Source: Planctomycetota bacterium (GTDB lineage Bacteria; Planctomycetota; UBA1135; GCA-002686595). From it: DNA of 64,000 nucleotides. Below are positions 43,687-52,603 of this stretch, piece by piece. The first letter of the stretch is position 1; each line of letters opens with the position of its first letter. The position numbers and the translations under genes are program-made. The DNA is taken from NCBI GenBank assembly GCA_029250885.1, contig JAQXEK010000033.1, forward strand, positions 1-64,000, written 5' to 3'. The notes beneath the pieces were generated by a model, which was not told where the DNA came from, ran no database searches, and worked only from the letters and a program-made list of their open reading frames with translations.

Positions 43687-44676
43687 CTACAAGTTGGTGC
43701 GCTGGAAGGACTTCGTAGTCCGGGAGGTCGGGAAGCCGTTGGACTCAGCGTAGGGGTAGATAAACAGATTCAGGCGACCTGCTGCGGGCTCTGGCGCAAG
43801 CAGGATGTCGCGGCCGCCAATCATCTCTAGGCGGTTCTCGTCAAGATTGCCGAAGAAGAACTGCGCCATCTCAGGGTGCTTGTCCGCTTCGGAAATGTCC
43901 ACGGGGCGCCAGCCTTCTTGGGTGTCGTAGAAGTAGGCCCAGCAGTGGTAGCCACCGACCTTGTCGGTGCTGCCGGCGGCTTCGCCCCCGCCAGAGATGG
44001 GGAAGCCCATCACGAAGCGCGCGGGGATCTCGCGGGCCTGGGCCAAGCCCATGAAGTAGCTGTGGAAGTCCGTGCAGTTGCCGTGGCGGCTATCGCACGC
44101 CCACTCGGCGTCGCCGCGACCCCAATCGCCATTGGCTGGCTTGGCGTATTGCATGCGCTCGAGGGTATGGTCGTACAGAGCCTTGGCAACACCCATGTGG
44201 TTGCCGTCCTCGTTGACGGCGATCGACGCGGACATAGCCGAGACCTTTCCCCCAAGGGGAATCATTTCGGCGCTCGTCAGCCCTATTGCAATCTCGCTTG
44301 CCGAAGCAGAGCCGCCGCCAGCGGTGGCGTGGCGGGTGACATCGAAGTGAATGGCAACCGAGATGTCTTCGCCGGTGGATTCGATATAGAGCGAGCGGCC
44401 GGTGCCCTCCACAAGATCCTCAATCTTGTAGGCGTGGCTAGCTTCGATCGTAAGCTCGCCGATCTGTTGGTCGTCGGTGTCGCTGGGGAGCGGAAGCCAA
44501 AGGCGCAACTCCTCGTCCGCAGACTCGGCTGCCAAATCGGCCTTGTAGTCGAATCGGAAGGAGCGCTGGGGGAGCTCACCATCGAAGGCAACGTTGGTAA
44601 TGGGACTTGTGGCGGGTGTCGTGTTGCACGCCGCGATGGTCCCGAGCAATGCTAAGAAGAGGGTTACTTTTTTCAC
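43687..44676 (-). CDS. Transglutaminase-like lipoprotein
   Basis: 329 residues. Lipobox IAAC preceded by MKKVTLFLALLGT. A transglutaminase-like (papain-fold) domain in the second half has a full triad: Cys near 201 in HGNCTDFH, His in GGYHCWAYF and Asp in RPVDISEA. The DxR-type preceding segment (WACDSRHGNC) matches bacterial transglut_core proteins. The N-terminal ~130 residues are a beta-rich domain. Such exported proteins can be cysteine proteases or crosslinkers of surface protein; the actual activity is unknown. Immediately downstream (minus direction) is a hairpin terminator. Confidence 0.85.
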   Translation of the reverse strand: MKKVTLFLALLGTIAACNTTPATSPITNVAFDGELPQRSFRFDYKADLAAESADEELRLWLPLPSDTDDQQIGELTIEASHAYKIEDLVEGTGRSLYIESTGEDISVAIHFDVTRHATAGGGSASASEIAIGLTSAEMIPLGGKVSAMSASIAVNEDGNHMGVAKALYDHTLERMQYAKPANGDWGRGDAEWACDSRHGNCTDFHSYFMGLAQAREIPARFVMGFPISGGGEAAGSTDKVGGYHCWAYFYDTQEGWRPVDISEADKHPEMAQFFFGNLDENRLEMIGGRDILLAPEPAAGRLNLFIYPYAESNGFPTSRTTKSFQRTNL

Positions 44677-45055
44677 TTGGATCAGTTGGGTTTCTCAGGC
44701 TTCCGTTTCACAACACAGATTGCGTTGCATGGCGGGAAAAGGGGAAATCGAAGCGAGGATCTTAGGGGCCAGATCGGGGCTTGTCTAGGGCCGTAGCCCC
44801 TGTTGACGGTGGTGTAGCATTAGGGCTTACAACGGGATTTGCCGACCCCTAATGTTCGCTTGACCGTCTTCTGGGGCCTTGCATCCGCAAGGGGCGACAA
44901 CCCTTATATGGGACTCGTTAGTTGCCTAAAGAGGCTTGCCGGTGTGTATCCGCAAGTCGCGCACTTAAATCGGCTCGCGACAGGGGGTTCCACAATGGGG
45001 CTATGGCACGCGACGGAGCCTGCCGTGGAGGAGCAAGGGCTTGCCGCTGTTCAGT
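44677..45055. other. Intergenic region between transglutaminase-like and EF-hand genes
   Basis: 379 nt, both neighbours on the minus strand. No ORF of convincing composition, promoter or hairpin of note; the region is GC-poor around 44820-44960 relative to the genes. Confidence 0.3.
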
Positions 45056-46069
45056 CTAGCCGTCGAAGGCAGCCTTGAGCTCTTCCGGGGAGAGCTTGCC
45101 GTCGCCGTCTCTGTCAAGTCCAGCAAGCACGGCCGATGGCCTAATGACGGTGTGCGCCGACACGGAGAGCTTCTCGAGGTCAGCGACCTCAATAAATCCA
45201 TTGTTGTTTACGTCCAGGCGACGAAAGGGGATAACGGGCCCCTGAATCAAGGGGGGCCTGGGCGTGGCGCCGACGAAGTAGGGGCGCTCGAGGGACTTGC
45301 CAAAGAGCTCATCAATGGAGGCGGCCTTGGGTGCAGTGATCGTGGCGCCGCTGGCGTTAAGGCCCTGGATGATGGCGGCGATCTCGGCAGGCTCGACAAA
45401 GGAAGAGCCATCCTTGTCGAGCAGCTTGAGAACTGCGACAGGATCCACATTGGGAAAGCCTAGGGACGTTGCGGCGGGGCCAACTTCAGAGACGTCGAGG
45501 CGTCCGTCCACATTGGCGTCGTAGGTGTTGACAAAGGCCTGGCTCGTGGCGGGAAAGGCTGGCGCAGCGCCGGGTTCGACGGGGACTGCGGGTGCTGGCT
45601 CCGTCTGACCGATGGGCGTTGGGATACGGAAGATCCCGACGCGCTGGATCAGTTGTGTGTAGCGGTCGTGGAATTCTTCGCGCGTGACTTGGCCGTCGTC
45701 ATTGGCATCGTACTGTGCAAATCCGTCGCGATTGAGGTGTAAGCTTGCCTCGGCTTCGCGGTACGAGATCCAACCGTTGGCGTCGTAATCGCAGGTCGTG
45801 AAGTACTCCTTTTCCTGCTGGTCTAGGTTGTTGGGCAGGGGCGCGTCTTCCGTCGCGGATTCATCGGGAATCCCATCTTCGGCCTTATCCTGCACCGGAT
45901 TAACTAGGTCGATGATCTTCTGTGCGCCACTAGGCAGTTCATCTGCCTCGGCCTCTGAGCTTACCTCCGCCGAAGGCTGGACCCCGGGCAGCTCCGTAGC
46001 CGGATCTTGGGTGGCGAGTAGAGGTGCCGCGGCAGCTAGGGCGCAGAGGGCTGAGATCTTGAAGAGCAT
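45056..46069 (-). CDS. Exported EF-hand calcium-binding protein
   Basis: 337 residues. Signal peptide MLFKISALCALAAAAPLLATQ. The mature part has six EF-hand-type loops of the DxDxDG pattern: DYDANGWISYREAE, DANDDGQVTREEF, DANVDGRLDVSEV, DKDGSSFVEPAEI, DVNNNGFIEVADL, and DRDGDGKLSPEEL. Most have Asp/Asn at positions 1, 3 and 5, Gly 6 and a Glu at 12, so calcium binding is likely; the fourth (DKDGSSFVEPAE) is less regular. A Pro-rich linker lies in the middle. Function unknown; periplasmic or secreted calcium sensor/structural protein. Confidence 0.9.
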   Translation of the reverse strand: MLFKISALCALAAAAPLLATQDPATELPGVQPSAEVSSEAEADELPSGAQKIIDLVNPVQDKAEDGIPDESATEDAPLPNNLDQQEKEYFTTCDYDANGWISYREAEASLHLNRDGFAQYDANDDGQVTREEFHDRYTQLIQRVGIFRIPTPIGQTEPAPAVPVEPGAAPAFPATSQAFVNTYDANVDGRLDVSEVGPAATSLGFPNVDPVAVLKLLDKDGSSFVEPAEIAAIIQGLNASGATITAPKAASIDELFGKSLERPYFVGATPRPPLIQGPVIPFRRLDVNNNGFIEVADLEKLSVSAHTVIRPSAVLAGLDRDGDGKLSPEELKAAFDG

Positions 46070-46543
46070 GATGGTAAGCAGGGGCGGTCTTGGTAGGTGG
46101 CATCATCGGCCCCAAGCGGACTTGCGTCAAGCCGGGGCCCGAGAACGGGGCGATTTGGGGTCGTGGAGCGGGGAGGCTGGGCCTTGCCTGCAGTCCTCTT
46201 AGATATGCGGCGGTCAGACTGGGTTTTGGCTTTGGGCTCGGCGTGTTTCGTCGATGGCGGGCCCGCCTTCCTGTGGTTGGGCCTTGGCATACATAGAGGG
46301 GATTATCGGCCAGATTAGGCTCTTTCCCAAGGGGCAAACGCGACAGGTGTTTAGGTTGAGTTCGGGTATAACTGACTGCCCAGAATGGCTTTAGGGGCAT
46401 TTTGCCTGGAGGCTTCCCAGTGCCTGGCAAATTACAAATCCACCAACAAAGAGAGGGGCGCACCGAAGTGCGCCCCTCTCTTTGTTTCGGCTAGGAGGCG
46501 CCCGCGGGGCGGACGTCCTCGGGCTCTGGGTTCAAGCCGGCGA
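46070..46543. other. Intergenic region between the EF-hand gene and the symporter gene
   Basis: 474 nt, transcribed in part from the minus strand on both sides. It holds the symporter terminator (46448-46483) and short G-rich stretches around 46060-46300. Short ORFs there show no recognisable protein composition. Confidence 0.4.
46448..46483 (-). terminator. Intrinsic terminator of the AGCS symporter gene
   Basis: AAAGAGAGGGGCGCAC pairs exactly with GTGCGCCCCTCTCTTT over 16 bp. Read on the minus strand the loop is TTCG and the stem ends with TTT then GTTGG. Fits termination of the minus-strand gene 60 nt upstream in that direction. Confidence 0.85.
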
Positions 46544-48448
46544 TCAGTCGTAGGTCTTGAACTCGCCTGCCTCGTAGGACTTCCAGTACTCGTCGAGCTT
46601 GACGCGGACCTTGCCGGTCAGCAGCACCACACCCAGGATGTTGGGTAGGGCCATGCCGAGGATCATCAGGTCGCCGAACTCAAGCACGTTGACCGCCGAG
46701 ACCACCGAACCAAGAAAGACGAAGACCAAGAACAGGATCTTGTAGGCCAGGCTCGAAGCGTCGCCGAACATCCAGACCCAGCAGCGCTCGCCGTAGTAGC
46801 TCCAGGAGATGATGGTGGAGTAGGCGAAGAAGAACACGGCGAGGGCCAGAAGCTTCGGGAACCACGGGATCACGCCGCCCATGGCCAGTGACGTCAGCAC
46901 GGCACCTTCCTTGGTCGCGATGGCGCCCTGCATGGCGGCGTCGGTTCCACCCTGGGCGTCGTAGGCCCCAGTAATCACGATCACGAGTGCGGTCATTGTG
47001 CAGATGATCACGGTGTCGATGAAGGGGCCGAGCATAGCCACGGCACCCTCGCGGATCGGGTAGTCCGTCTTGGCAGCTGAGTGGGCAATGGCCGCCGAGC
47101 CGGTGCCGGCCTCGTTGGAGAAGGCCGCGCGCTTGAAGCCTTGGACGAGCACACCAACCAGACCACCGAAGCCGGCGGCGGGGGTGAAAGCACCGCTAAA
47201 TATCGTGCCGAAGGCGCCCGGGATCTCGCCGGCCATCTTGACCAAAATAAAGATACAGGCCGCTACGTAGATGCCACACATTAGCGGCACGACCTTCTCA
47301 GCCGTAGCCGCGATGCGCTTGATGCCGCCGATGATGACGATGCCCACGAGCACGGTCATCAACAGGCCGTAGGCCCACTCGTTGCCGGTGAGGAAGTCAA
47401 ACTGCTTGGTCATCAAGCCCATGGACTGGTTGACCTGGAAGGCGTTTCCGCCGGCCAGGGAGCCACCAATGCAGAGAATGGCGAAGAAGTACGCAAGCAC
47501 CTTGCCCGGCCCTGCGAGGGAGCTGGAGACGTCCTTGAGTCCCTCGGACAGGTAGACCATGGGGCCACCCATCATGCGTCCGTCGGGACGGCGCACACGG
47601 TACATCTGAGCCAAGCTACACTCGACGAACTTGCTGGTCATGCCCAAGAAGCCTGCGCAGATCATCCAGAAGGTTGCGCCCGGTCCACCGATGGAGATTG
47701 CGATGGCAACGCCCGCAATATTGCCAAGTCCTACGGTCGCCGAAAGGGCCGAGGTCAAGGCCTGGAAGTGGCTGACTTCGCCCTCGTCGTCGGGGTTGTC
47801 GTACTTCCCGCGGGTGATGGCGAGGGCGTGCTTGAAGCCGCGGATATTGATGAAGCCCATTCGCACGGTGAAGAAGATCGCGCCGAGCACGAGCCACAAT
47901 ACAGCGAAGGCAACGCCAGGACTGTAGGCGGCGAGGGTCACGGTCGTGACCACCTCGTCGTCCTTCTCGGGAACGGTGATCGCAAAGCCTCGAGAGCCCT
48001 GTCCGTAGGTCTCCTTTAGTTCGGTGGTCAAGGCACTAATGCCTGCCTTGTCCATGATGCCCGGGGGCAGCTTGAGAGTTAGGTTTGACTCGAGGGGGTC
48101 GAGCTCGCCGTTTGCTTCGAGGGCGGCGACCATAGAGGCCACGGCCGCGGCCGGATCCGTGCCGAAGTCCACGCCGGTAAGCTCGGCGGAGTCCTCGGTG
48201 TGGAAGAGGTCGTAGAAGATGAAACCGGCGAGGAAGCCGTTGACCTTGCCAAAGGTCTTGTTCGCACTATCATTAAATGACTGCCATGCGCCCACGTCTG
48301 CCGCGTCGCCCTCGGGAGCCTTCTCCTCGGCTACGGCTTCGGTGGAGCTGATGTCGAGGTCAGGAATGGGGGGCGCTGCATGGCCCGCTGGCGCAAAGGC
48401 GCAGAGGCTGGCGAGCAAGAGGGAAGTGAGGGGGATCCGGAGTCGCAT
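46544..48448 (-). CDS. AGCS-family sodium:alanine/glycine symporter with extra N-terminal domain
   Basis: 634 residues, longer than the usual ~450-550. The core is unmistakably AGCS: FFTVRMGFINIRGFKHAL, ALSATVGLGNIAGVAIAI, GPGATFWMICAGFLGM, and KFVECSLAQMYR, then repeated LCIGGSLAGGNAFQ and FSNEAGTGSAAIAHSAAKTD. The N-terminus carries a signal peptide (MRLRIPLTSLLLASLCAFA) and the region ~50-80 is an amphipathic/short hydrophobic segment (VNGFLAGFIFYDLFH), followed by ~85 residues of soluble, Asp/Glu/Leu-rich sequence before the first regular TM helix (~172). Sodium-coupled uptake of small neutral amino acids is expected. The inserted periplasmic domain is unusual (see findings). Confidence 0.9.
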   Translation of the reverse strand: MRLRIPLTSLLLASLCAFAPAGHAAPPIPDLDISSTEAVAEEKAPEGDAADVGAWQSFNDSANKTFGKVNGFLAGFIFYDLFHTEDSAELTGVDFGTDPAAAVASMVAALEANGELDPLESNLTLKLPPGIMDKAGISALTTELKETYGQGSRGFAITVPEKDDEVVTTVTLAAYSPGVAFAVLWLVLGAIFFTVRMGFINIRGFKHALAITRGKYDNPDDEGEVSHFQALTSALSATVGLGNIAGVAIAISIGGPGATFWMICAGFLGMTSKFVECSLAQMYRVRRPDGRMMGGPMVYLSEGLKDVSSSLAGPGKVLAYFFAILCIGGSLAGGNAFQVNQSMGLMTKQFDFLTGNEWAYGLLMTVLVGIVIIGGIKRIAATAEKVVPLMCGIYVAACIFILVKMAGEIPGAFGTIFSGAFTPAAGFGGLVGVLVQGFKRAAFSNEAGTGSAAIAHSAAKTDYPIREGAVAMLGPFIDTVIICTMTALVIVITGAYDAQGGTDAAMQGAIATKEGAVLTSLAMGGVIPWFPKLLALAVFFFAYSTIISWSYYGERCWVWMFGDASSLAYKILFLVFVFLGSVVSAVNVLEFGDLMILGMALPNILGVVLLTGKVRVKLDEYWKSYEAGEFKTYD

Positions 48449-48811
48449 GATTTGCTGTGGGATAGGGACGGTGCAGGGGGGAGCGGGGAAAGAACGTAGC
48501 TTGGGAGCCGGGAAATCTCACGGCTAAAGTTTCGGTCCTCGGGTCGAACGGCCTCTTCGGGGCTGCTTAGGGGGCGGGCCTGGGGCCGGACCGTCTACAA
48601 TCTTCTCCCATGAGCCCGTAAAAAGGGCGCGCCATTGTTCTCGGGGGCGATAGCCGATTTAGCCCCTACATTCCAGGTTGTTTTCAAGCCATGGCAACGA
48701 GGAATCGAAAGGACTTTAACCACAGAGGAGTTCAATGACGCGGCTAGATTCCGTAGAAAGGGGGCCGCCCCGAAGGGCGGTGCAAGCTTCCAACCCCAGA
48801 GACTCGATTCC
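48449..48811. other. Divergent intergenic region between symporter and metallopeptidase genes
   Basis: 363 nt. It holds the divergent promoters, not recognised in detail. A CCGCCC-cgaa-GGGCGG hairpin sits near 48772-48787, some 25 nt before the ATG of the metallopeptidase gene. No gene seen. Confidence 0.4.
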
Positions 48812-50158
48812 ATGTACAAGTTTTCCACGCTTCTTTTGACCGCTGCCCTCTCGTCTTTCGTGCTTGTGCCGAGCATCAAAGATGACCTGACCCAGGAGCA
48901 GCTCGAGGCTATGACCTCGGACATCCTCGACGACATCGAGGAGATGCGCGGTAAGAAGTTCCTGCGCGGAGTCGACGTCGCCCTGGCCAACAAGGAGGGC
49001 TTCCTTAAATACGCCATGGACCGCACGGAGACCATGACGACGCCCGAGCGTTTGAACGCGGAGGAGACCGTGATGAAGATGCTCGGCCTGCTTGATCCAT
49101 CGGTGGACTTCATGAAGGCACAGTTGGAAATGCTCGAGGAGCAGGTCGGCGGATTCTATGATCCGGCGACCGAGTCCTTCTGTCTGATGGATAGCTTCCA
49201 GGGCGGCCTAGCAAAGATCATCCTGGCCCACGAACTCACCCACGCCCTCGACGACCAGCTCTACGACATCGACGGCACCCTTGAGGAGCTCGACGGTATC
49301 GGGGATGCTCAGCTCGCCTACCAAGCTGTGGTCGAGGGCAGCGGAACGACCAACATGAACCAGTGGCTTAAGCTGAACATCGACCAGCTCTCCATGGAGG
49401 AGCTCTCCAGCTATGGCGCCATGGGCATGGACAGCATGAAGGATGCGCCCGAGTGCATGTGGAAGCCGACGCTGATGGTCTACATGCGCGGCGCCGCTTT
49501 CTTGGTGCGCTCGGACAACGTTATGGTGGGGCAGGCAAAGGCCGTAGACCTGGACGACCTGCACCAGGCCTTCAGTAACCCGCCGCGATCCACCGAGCAG
49601 ATTCTGCACCCGGAGAAGTACTGGGATGAGGAGCAACTCGACGAGCCCATGCTTGTGAAACTCGGCACGGATCACTTGGACGGCTGGAAGACGCTCTACA
49701 CCGACACTCTAGGCGAGGCCCAGTTGGCCCTTGTGACGACGCCCCCGGACAAGCGTTCGGGGCTCGATGCTTCCGACGCCATGGGGATGATGCTGCTGAA
49801 GTACACTAACCGGGCCGCCGAAGGCTGGGGCGGTGACCGCTATGTGCTGATGCGGAAGGACGACACCCTGGTCATGCACATGGTCACGGTCTGGGACACC
49901 CAGCGGGACGCCGAGCAGTTCTACGAGAGCATTGCGAGCCAGGCCGACCACCTCGACGCATCCCTTGGCAAGCTCGGCGGTGACATGACCATGTCCTCGA
50001 CCAAGGTCGAGCTCATGGAGGACACCCGGGTGGTAAACGTGACCTTCGTCGCCGCGAAGTCAGCCACCAAAGGCATCGAGGAGATGGTCGCTGGGATCGA
50101 GGTCACGATCATGGAGCACAAGAAGGCCGAAGAGACCGAGAAGGACGAAGCAAAGTAG
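48812..50158 (+). CDS. Exported metallopeptidase-like protein with HExxH motif
   Basis: 448 residues from ATG 48812, which begins a signal peptide (MYKFSTLLLTAALSSFVL); the longer frame from 48635 is not signal-like. The HELTHALDDQ segment gives H140-E141-xx-H144, the gluzincin-type zinc site, and a downstream Glu-rich stretch VVEGSGTTNM could provide the third ligand. The C-terminal ~130 residues (DDTLVMHMVTVWDTQRDAEQF) may be a separate domain. Similar DxxHELTHALDDQ proteins occur as uncharacterised secreted proteins in various bacteria; I do not recognise a named family. A strong terminator follows. Confidence 0.8.
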   Translation: MYKFSTLLLTAALSSFVLVPSIKDDLTQEQLEAMTSDILDDIEEMRGKKFLRGVDVALANKEGFLKYAMDRTETMTTPERLNAEETVMKMLGLLDPSVDFMKAQLEMLEEQVGGFYDPATESFCLMDSFQGGLAKIILAHELTHALDDQLYDIDGTLEELDGIGDAQLAYQAVVEGSGTTNMNQWLKLNIDQLSMEELSSYGAMGMDSMKDAPECMWKPTLMVYMRGAAFLVRSDNVMVGQAKAVDLDDLHQAFSNPPRSTEQILHPEKYWDEEQLDEPMLVKLGTDHLDGWKTLYTDTLGEAQLALVTTPPDKRSGLDASDAMGMMLLKYTNRAAEGWGGDRYVLMRKDDTLVMHMVTVWDTQRDAEQFYESIASQADHLDASLGKLGGDMTMSSTKVELMEDTRVVNVTFVAAKSATKGIEEMVAGIEVTIMEHKKAEETEKDEAK

Positions 50159-50182
50159 CTTGAACCGCTTCTCAGTATGGAC

Positions 50183-50224
50183 CGCCGGGTCGCCTTCCTA
50201 ACCGAAGGCGACCCGGCGCTTTTT
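50183..50224 (+). terminator. Strong terminator overlapping the 3' end of the opposite gene
   Basis: CGCCGGGTCGCCTTC pairs exactly with GAAGGCGACCCGGCG (15 bp, loop CTAACC), then CTTTTT. Its right half lies inside the last codons of the minus-strand gene ending at 50198. Confidence 0.88.
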
Positions 50225-51025
50225 CCGGGTCCTCGGCAGGCCGCCCACGATGCGGCCGAGCAGCAGGAACACACCCTCAATACGGCTGCCGGGCTTCGGG
50301 TGGGGCAGGCCGTCCAGCTCCAGCTGCCAGGGGCTGACGAAGACCTCCAGGGGGTTGCCCGGGGCGTCGAGCTCGATGCGGTTGATGCGCTCGCCCGTGA
50401 TCACATTGCGCAGGTGCGATATCGACCGCACGCGCATCGAGAGCTCCATGCAAGCGGCGGGGTTTGCATCCCCCCCGAGCACCTCGATAGAGGCTCCGTG
50501 GGGGCGGTCGACCACATCGGGGATCGAGCCACCCTCGTTGGGCCCCACGTAGTCGATAGACAGGGCGAAGCCCGCCACGTTGATGGCGAGCACGTGCCCT
50601 GGGGGAAGGTTGTGCGGCAGGCGCCGGGCATCGGTCAGGCAAGCGGCAATCGGATGGCTCACGTTCGCTTCGCCGTCCGGGTCATCGAGGTCGTCGATAC
50701 GCCAGTCTCCAGCCTCATGCTCGATGGGGGCGATCGGGTTCGTTGTACCCAGCAAGACCGCATCGTAGCTCGAGTCCGGCACCATGCTTAGGGAGGTGAC
50801 ACCTACCCGGCAGCGGTAGCGACTCGAATAGAAGGGCCAGAGCTCTGGCTCGAAGCCCTCGTCTTGATCGAGTCGTAGCCCGAGATCCCCTGCGATCGGC
50901 ATGGCGAGGTGCTGGCCGGAGGACCCGCGCCAGGGAGCTGCAGAACCGCGCGCGCGCACTTCGCCCATGACGCGGTCAAGATCCCAGTCAGGTGGGAAGC
51001 CAATGCATTCGAGCAGGAAGTCCAA
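50198..51025 (-). CDS. Conserved-looking protein of unknown function
   Basis: 275 residues. No signal peptide and no transmembrane segment. Sequence starts MDFLLECIGFPPDWDLDRV and is rich in D, G, P and R with several motifs such as WPFYSSRYRCRVG, NPIAPIEHEAGDW, and HLRNVITGERINRIEL near the C-terminus. Composition and codon use fit a real cytoplasmic protein. The C-terminus (RKKRRVAFG) is encoded within the terminator hairpin of the neighbouring gene. I do not recognise a family. It is divergent from the sulfatase-fold cluster starting at 51113. Confidence 0.65.
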   Translation of the reverse strand: MDFLLECIGFPPDWDLDRVMGEVRARGSAAPWRGSSGQHLAMPIAGDLGLRLDQDEGFEPELWPFYSSRYRCRVGVTSLSMVPDSSYDAVLLGTTNPIAPIEHEAGDWRIDDLDDPDGEANVSHPIAACLTDARRLPHNLPPGHVLAINVAGFALSIDYVGPNEGGSIPDVVDRPHGASIEVLGGDANPAACMELSMRVRSISHLRNVITGERINRIELDAPGNPLEVFVSPWQLELDGLPHPKPGSRIEGVFLLLGRIVGGLPRTRKKRRVAFG

Positions 51026-51112
51026 GGCGTGCGGTAGTGGCGATTAAGGAAAGGTGAGCGCCGGGCCATTCTAGGTTTCCAATGAAAGGAATCCATGTGG
51101 TAACCTCTTTAC

Positions 51113-52603
51113 ATGCCCCAGTTTCCCTCCGTTTTTGTCTTCTGCCTGACCCTCCTCCTGCCGCTGCTCACCGGTTGCAGTGGAGCAGGGGAGAAGGTGG
51201 GCACCAAGGGGCCCAATGTGGTCCTGATCTCCGTAGATAGCCTGCGCCGGGACCATCTCTCGACCTATGGCTACAGGAACAGGCTTGCGCCCGATGTGCC
51301 CACAACACCTGCCATCGACCGGCTCGCCAAGGGCGGGCTGCGCTTCGACGATGCGGTCAGCTCGACGTCGTGGACCCTACCGAGTCACATGGCCCTGATG
51401 ACGGGCCTGCCGGACACGCTGCATGGTGTTGTGAACAATGAGAAGCGCCTCGATCCGGCCCTGTCGACACTGGCGCAGCTCCTGCGCGCCCGGGGGTACC
51501 AGACCGGTGGCTTCTTTACGGGACCGAACCTGCATCCGATCTTTGGTTTTAGCCAGGGCTTCGACACCTACGAGAGCTGCTCGGAGGTCGACATGCCCGT
51601 GGAATCGTTCCAGGGCACGACGAACCCAAGGCGCTTCGATATGCACGAGGCCTCCCACAAGGGCTTGACCAGTCCTGCCTTACTCGAGCGTAGCCTCGCG
51701 TGGCTCAACGAGGCGGCGGCCAAGGACGATCCCTTCTTTCTCTTTGTGCACTGGTGGGATCCGCACTACGACTACGATCCTCCAGAGCAGTACGCGGAGA
51801 TGTTCGATCCCGGCTACGACGGCGACAGCGACGCCACAGAGTTCTATAAGTCGCACCAGATGAAGACGCCCCGGGACATGCAGCATGTGCTCAGCATGTA
51901 CGACGCCGAGATTCGCTACACCGACGATCACATTGGCATGCTGCTCGCGCGCATCGAGAAACTCGGACTCGCCCAAGACACCTTGATCGTGTTCACCGCC
52001 GACCACGGTGAAGAGTTCTTTGATCACGGAAAGAAGGGCCACCAGCGCAACTTCTACGACGAGAGCGTTCGCCTGCCCCTGGTCATGCGCCTGCCGGGGG
52101 TCTTACCCTCGGGTAAGAGCGTGCAGCGCATGGCGCGCATCCAGGACATTGGTCCTACGATTCTTGACCTATGTGATGTAGCCGCGCCGGATTACTTTGA
52201 AGGCGTCAGCCTGCGCTCCAGCTGGGAGCCCCGTGACCCAGATGTCAAATCCGTGGCCCCCGTGCAGATCCTCAGCCTGGAGTTGCCCGGCAAGGGCATT
52301 AACAAGGTCGGCCTGCGCCGCAAGGATCTAAAGGTAGTCTGGGACTTTGAAGAGCAGACCGGCGAGCTCTTCGTTCTGTACGACGACCCAGGCGAAATGA
52401 ACCCCTTGGTGTTCACGGACTTTGACGACCCGGCCCACCCCGCGGTGCGCTTCTTCAAGCAAAGCATTCAGGAGCTCGAGGCGCGCCGTGCGCTGCTGCC
52501 GAGGACAGTTGGGCACGTGGGCGTGGACGATTTGCCCGCGGACCTGATCGAGGACCTCGCGGGCTTTGGCTACCTAGACAACGACCACGGAGAGCAAGAG
52601 TGA
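51113..52603 (+). CDS. Sulfatase-fold lipoprotein, Thr at the catalytic position
   Basis: 496 residues. Lipobox LTGC after MPQFPSVFVFCLTLLLPL. Sulfatase-type fold: NVVLISVDSLRRDHLSTYGY near residue 35, TLPSHMALMTGLPDTLHG (active site), VHWWDPHYDYDPP, TADHGEEFFDHGKKGHQRN with metal-ligand Asp/His, VRLPLVMRLPG. The residue equivalent to the formylglycine Cys/Ser is Thr in SWTLPSH. The reaction is therefore uncertain; phosphodiesterase or transferase activity is possible. First gene of a tight cluster; its stop overlaps the next gene's GTG. Confidence 0.85.
   Translation: MPQFPSVFVFCLTLLLPLLTGCSGAGEKVGTKGPNVVLISVDSLRRDHLSTYGYRNRLAPDVPTTPAIDRLAKGGLRFDDAVSSTSWTLPSHMALMTGLPDTLHGVVNNEKRLDPALSTLAQLLRARGYQTGGFFTGPNLHPIFGFSQGFDTYESCSEVDMPVESFQGTTNPRRFDMHEASHKGLTSPALLERSLAWLNEAAAKDDPFFLFVHWWDPHYDYDPPEQYAEMFDPGYDGDSDATEFYKSHQMKTPRDMQHVLSMYDAEIRYTDDHIGMLLARIEKLGLAQDTLIVFTADHGEEFFDHGKKGHQRNFYDESVRLPLVMRLPGVLPSGKSVQRMARIQDIGPTILDLCDVAAPDYFEGVSLRSSWEPRDPDVKSVAPVQILSLELPGKGINKVGLRRKDLKVVWDFEEQTGELFVLYDDPGEMNPLVFTDFDDPAHPAVRFFKQSIQELEARRALLPRTVGHVGVDDLPADLIEDLAGFGYLDNDHGEQE

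Noticed and set aside
46080-46320. Short plus-strand ORFs such as 46090-46296
   Set aside because: Poor amino-acid composition, shadow of GC-rich intergenic DNA; no neighbours or motifs support them.
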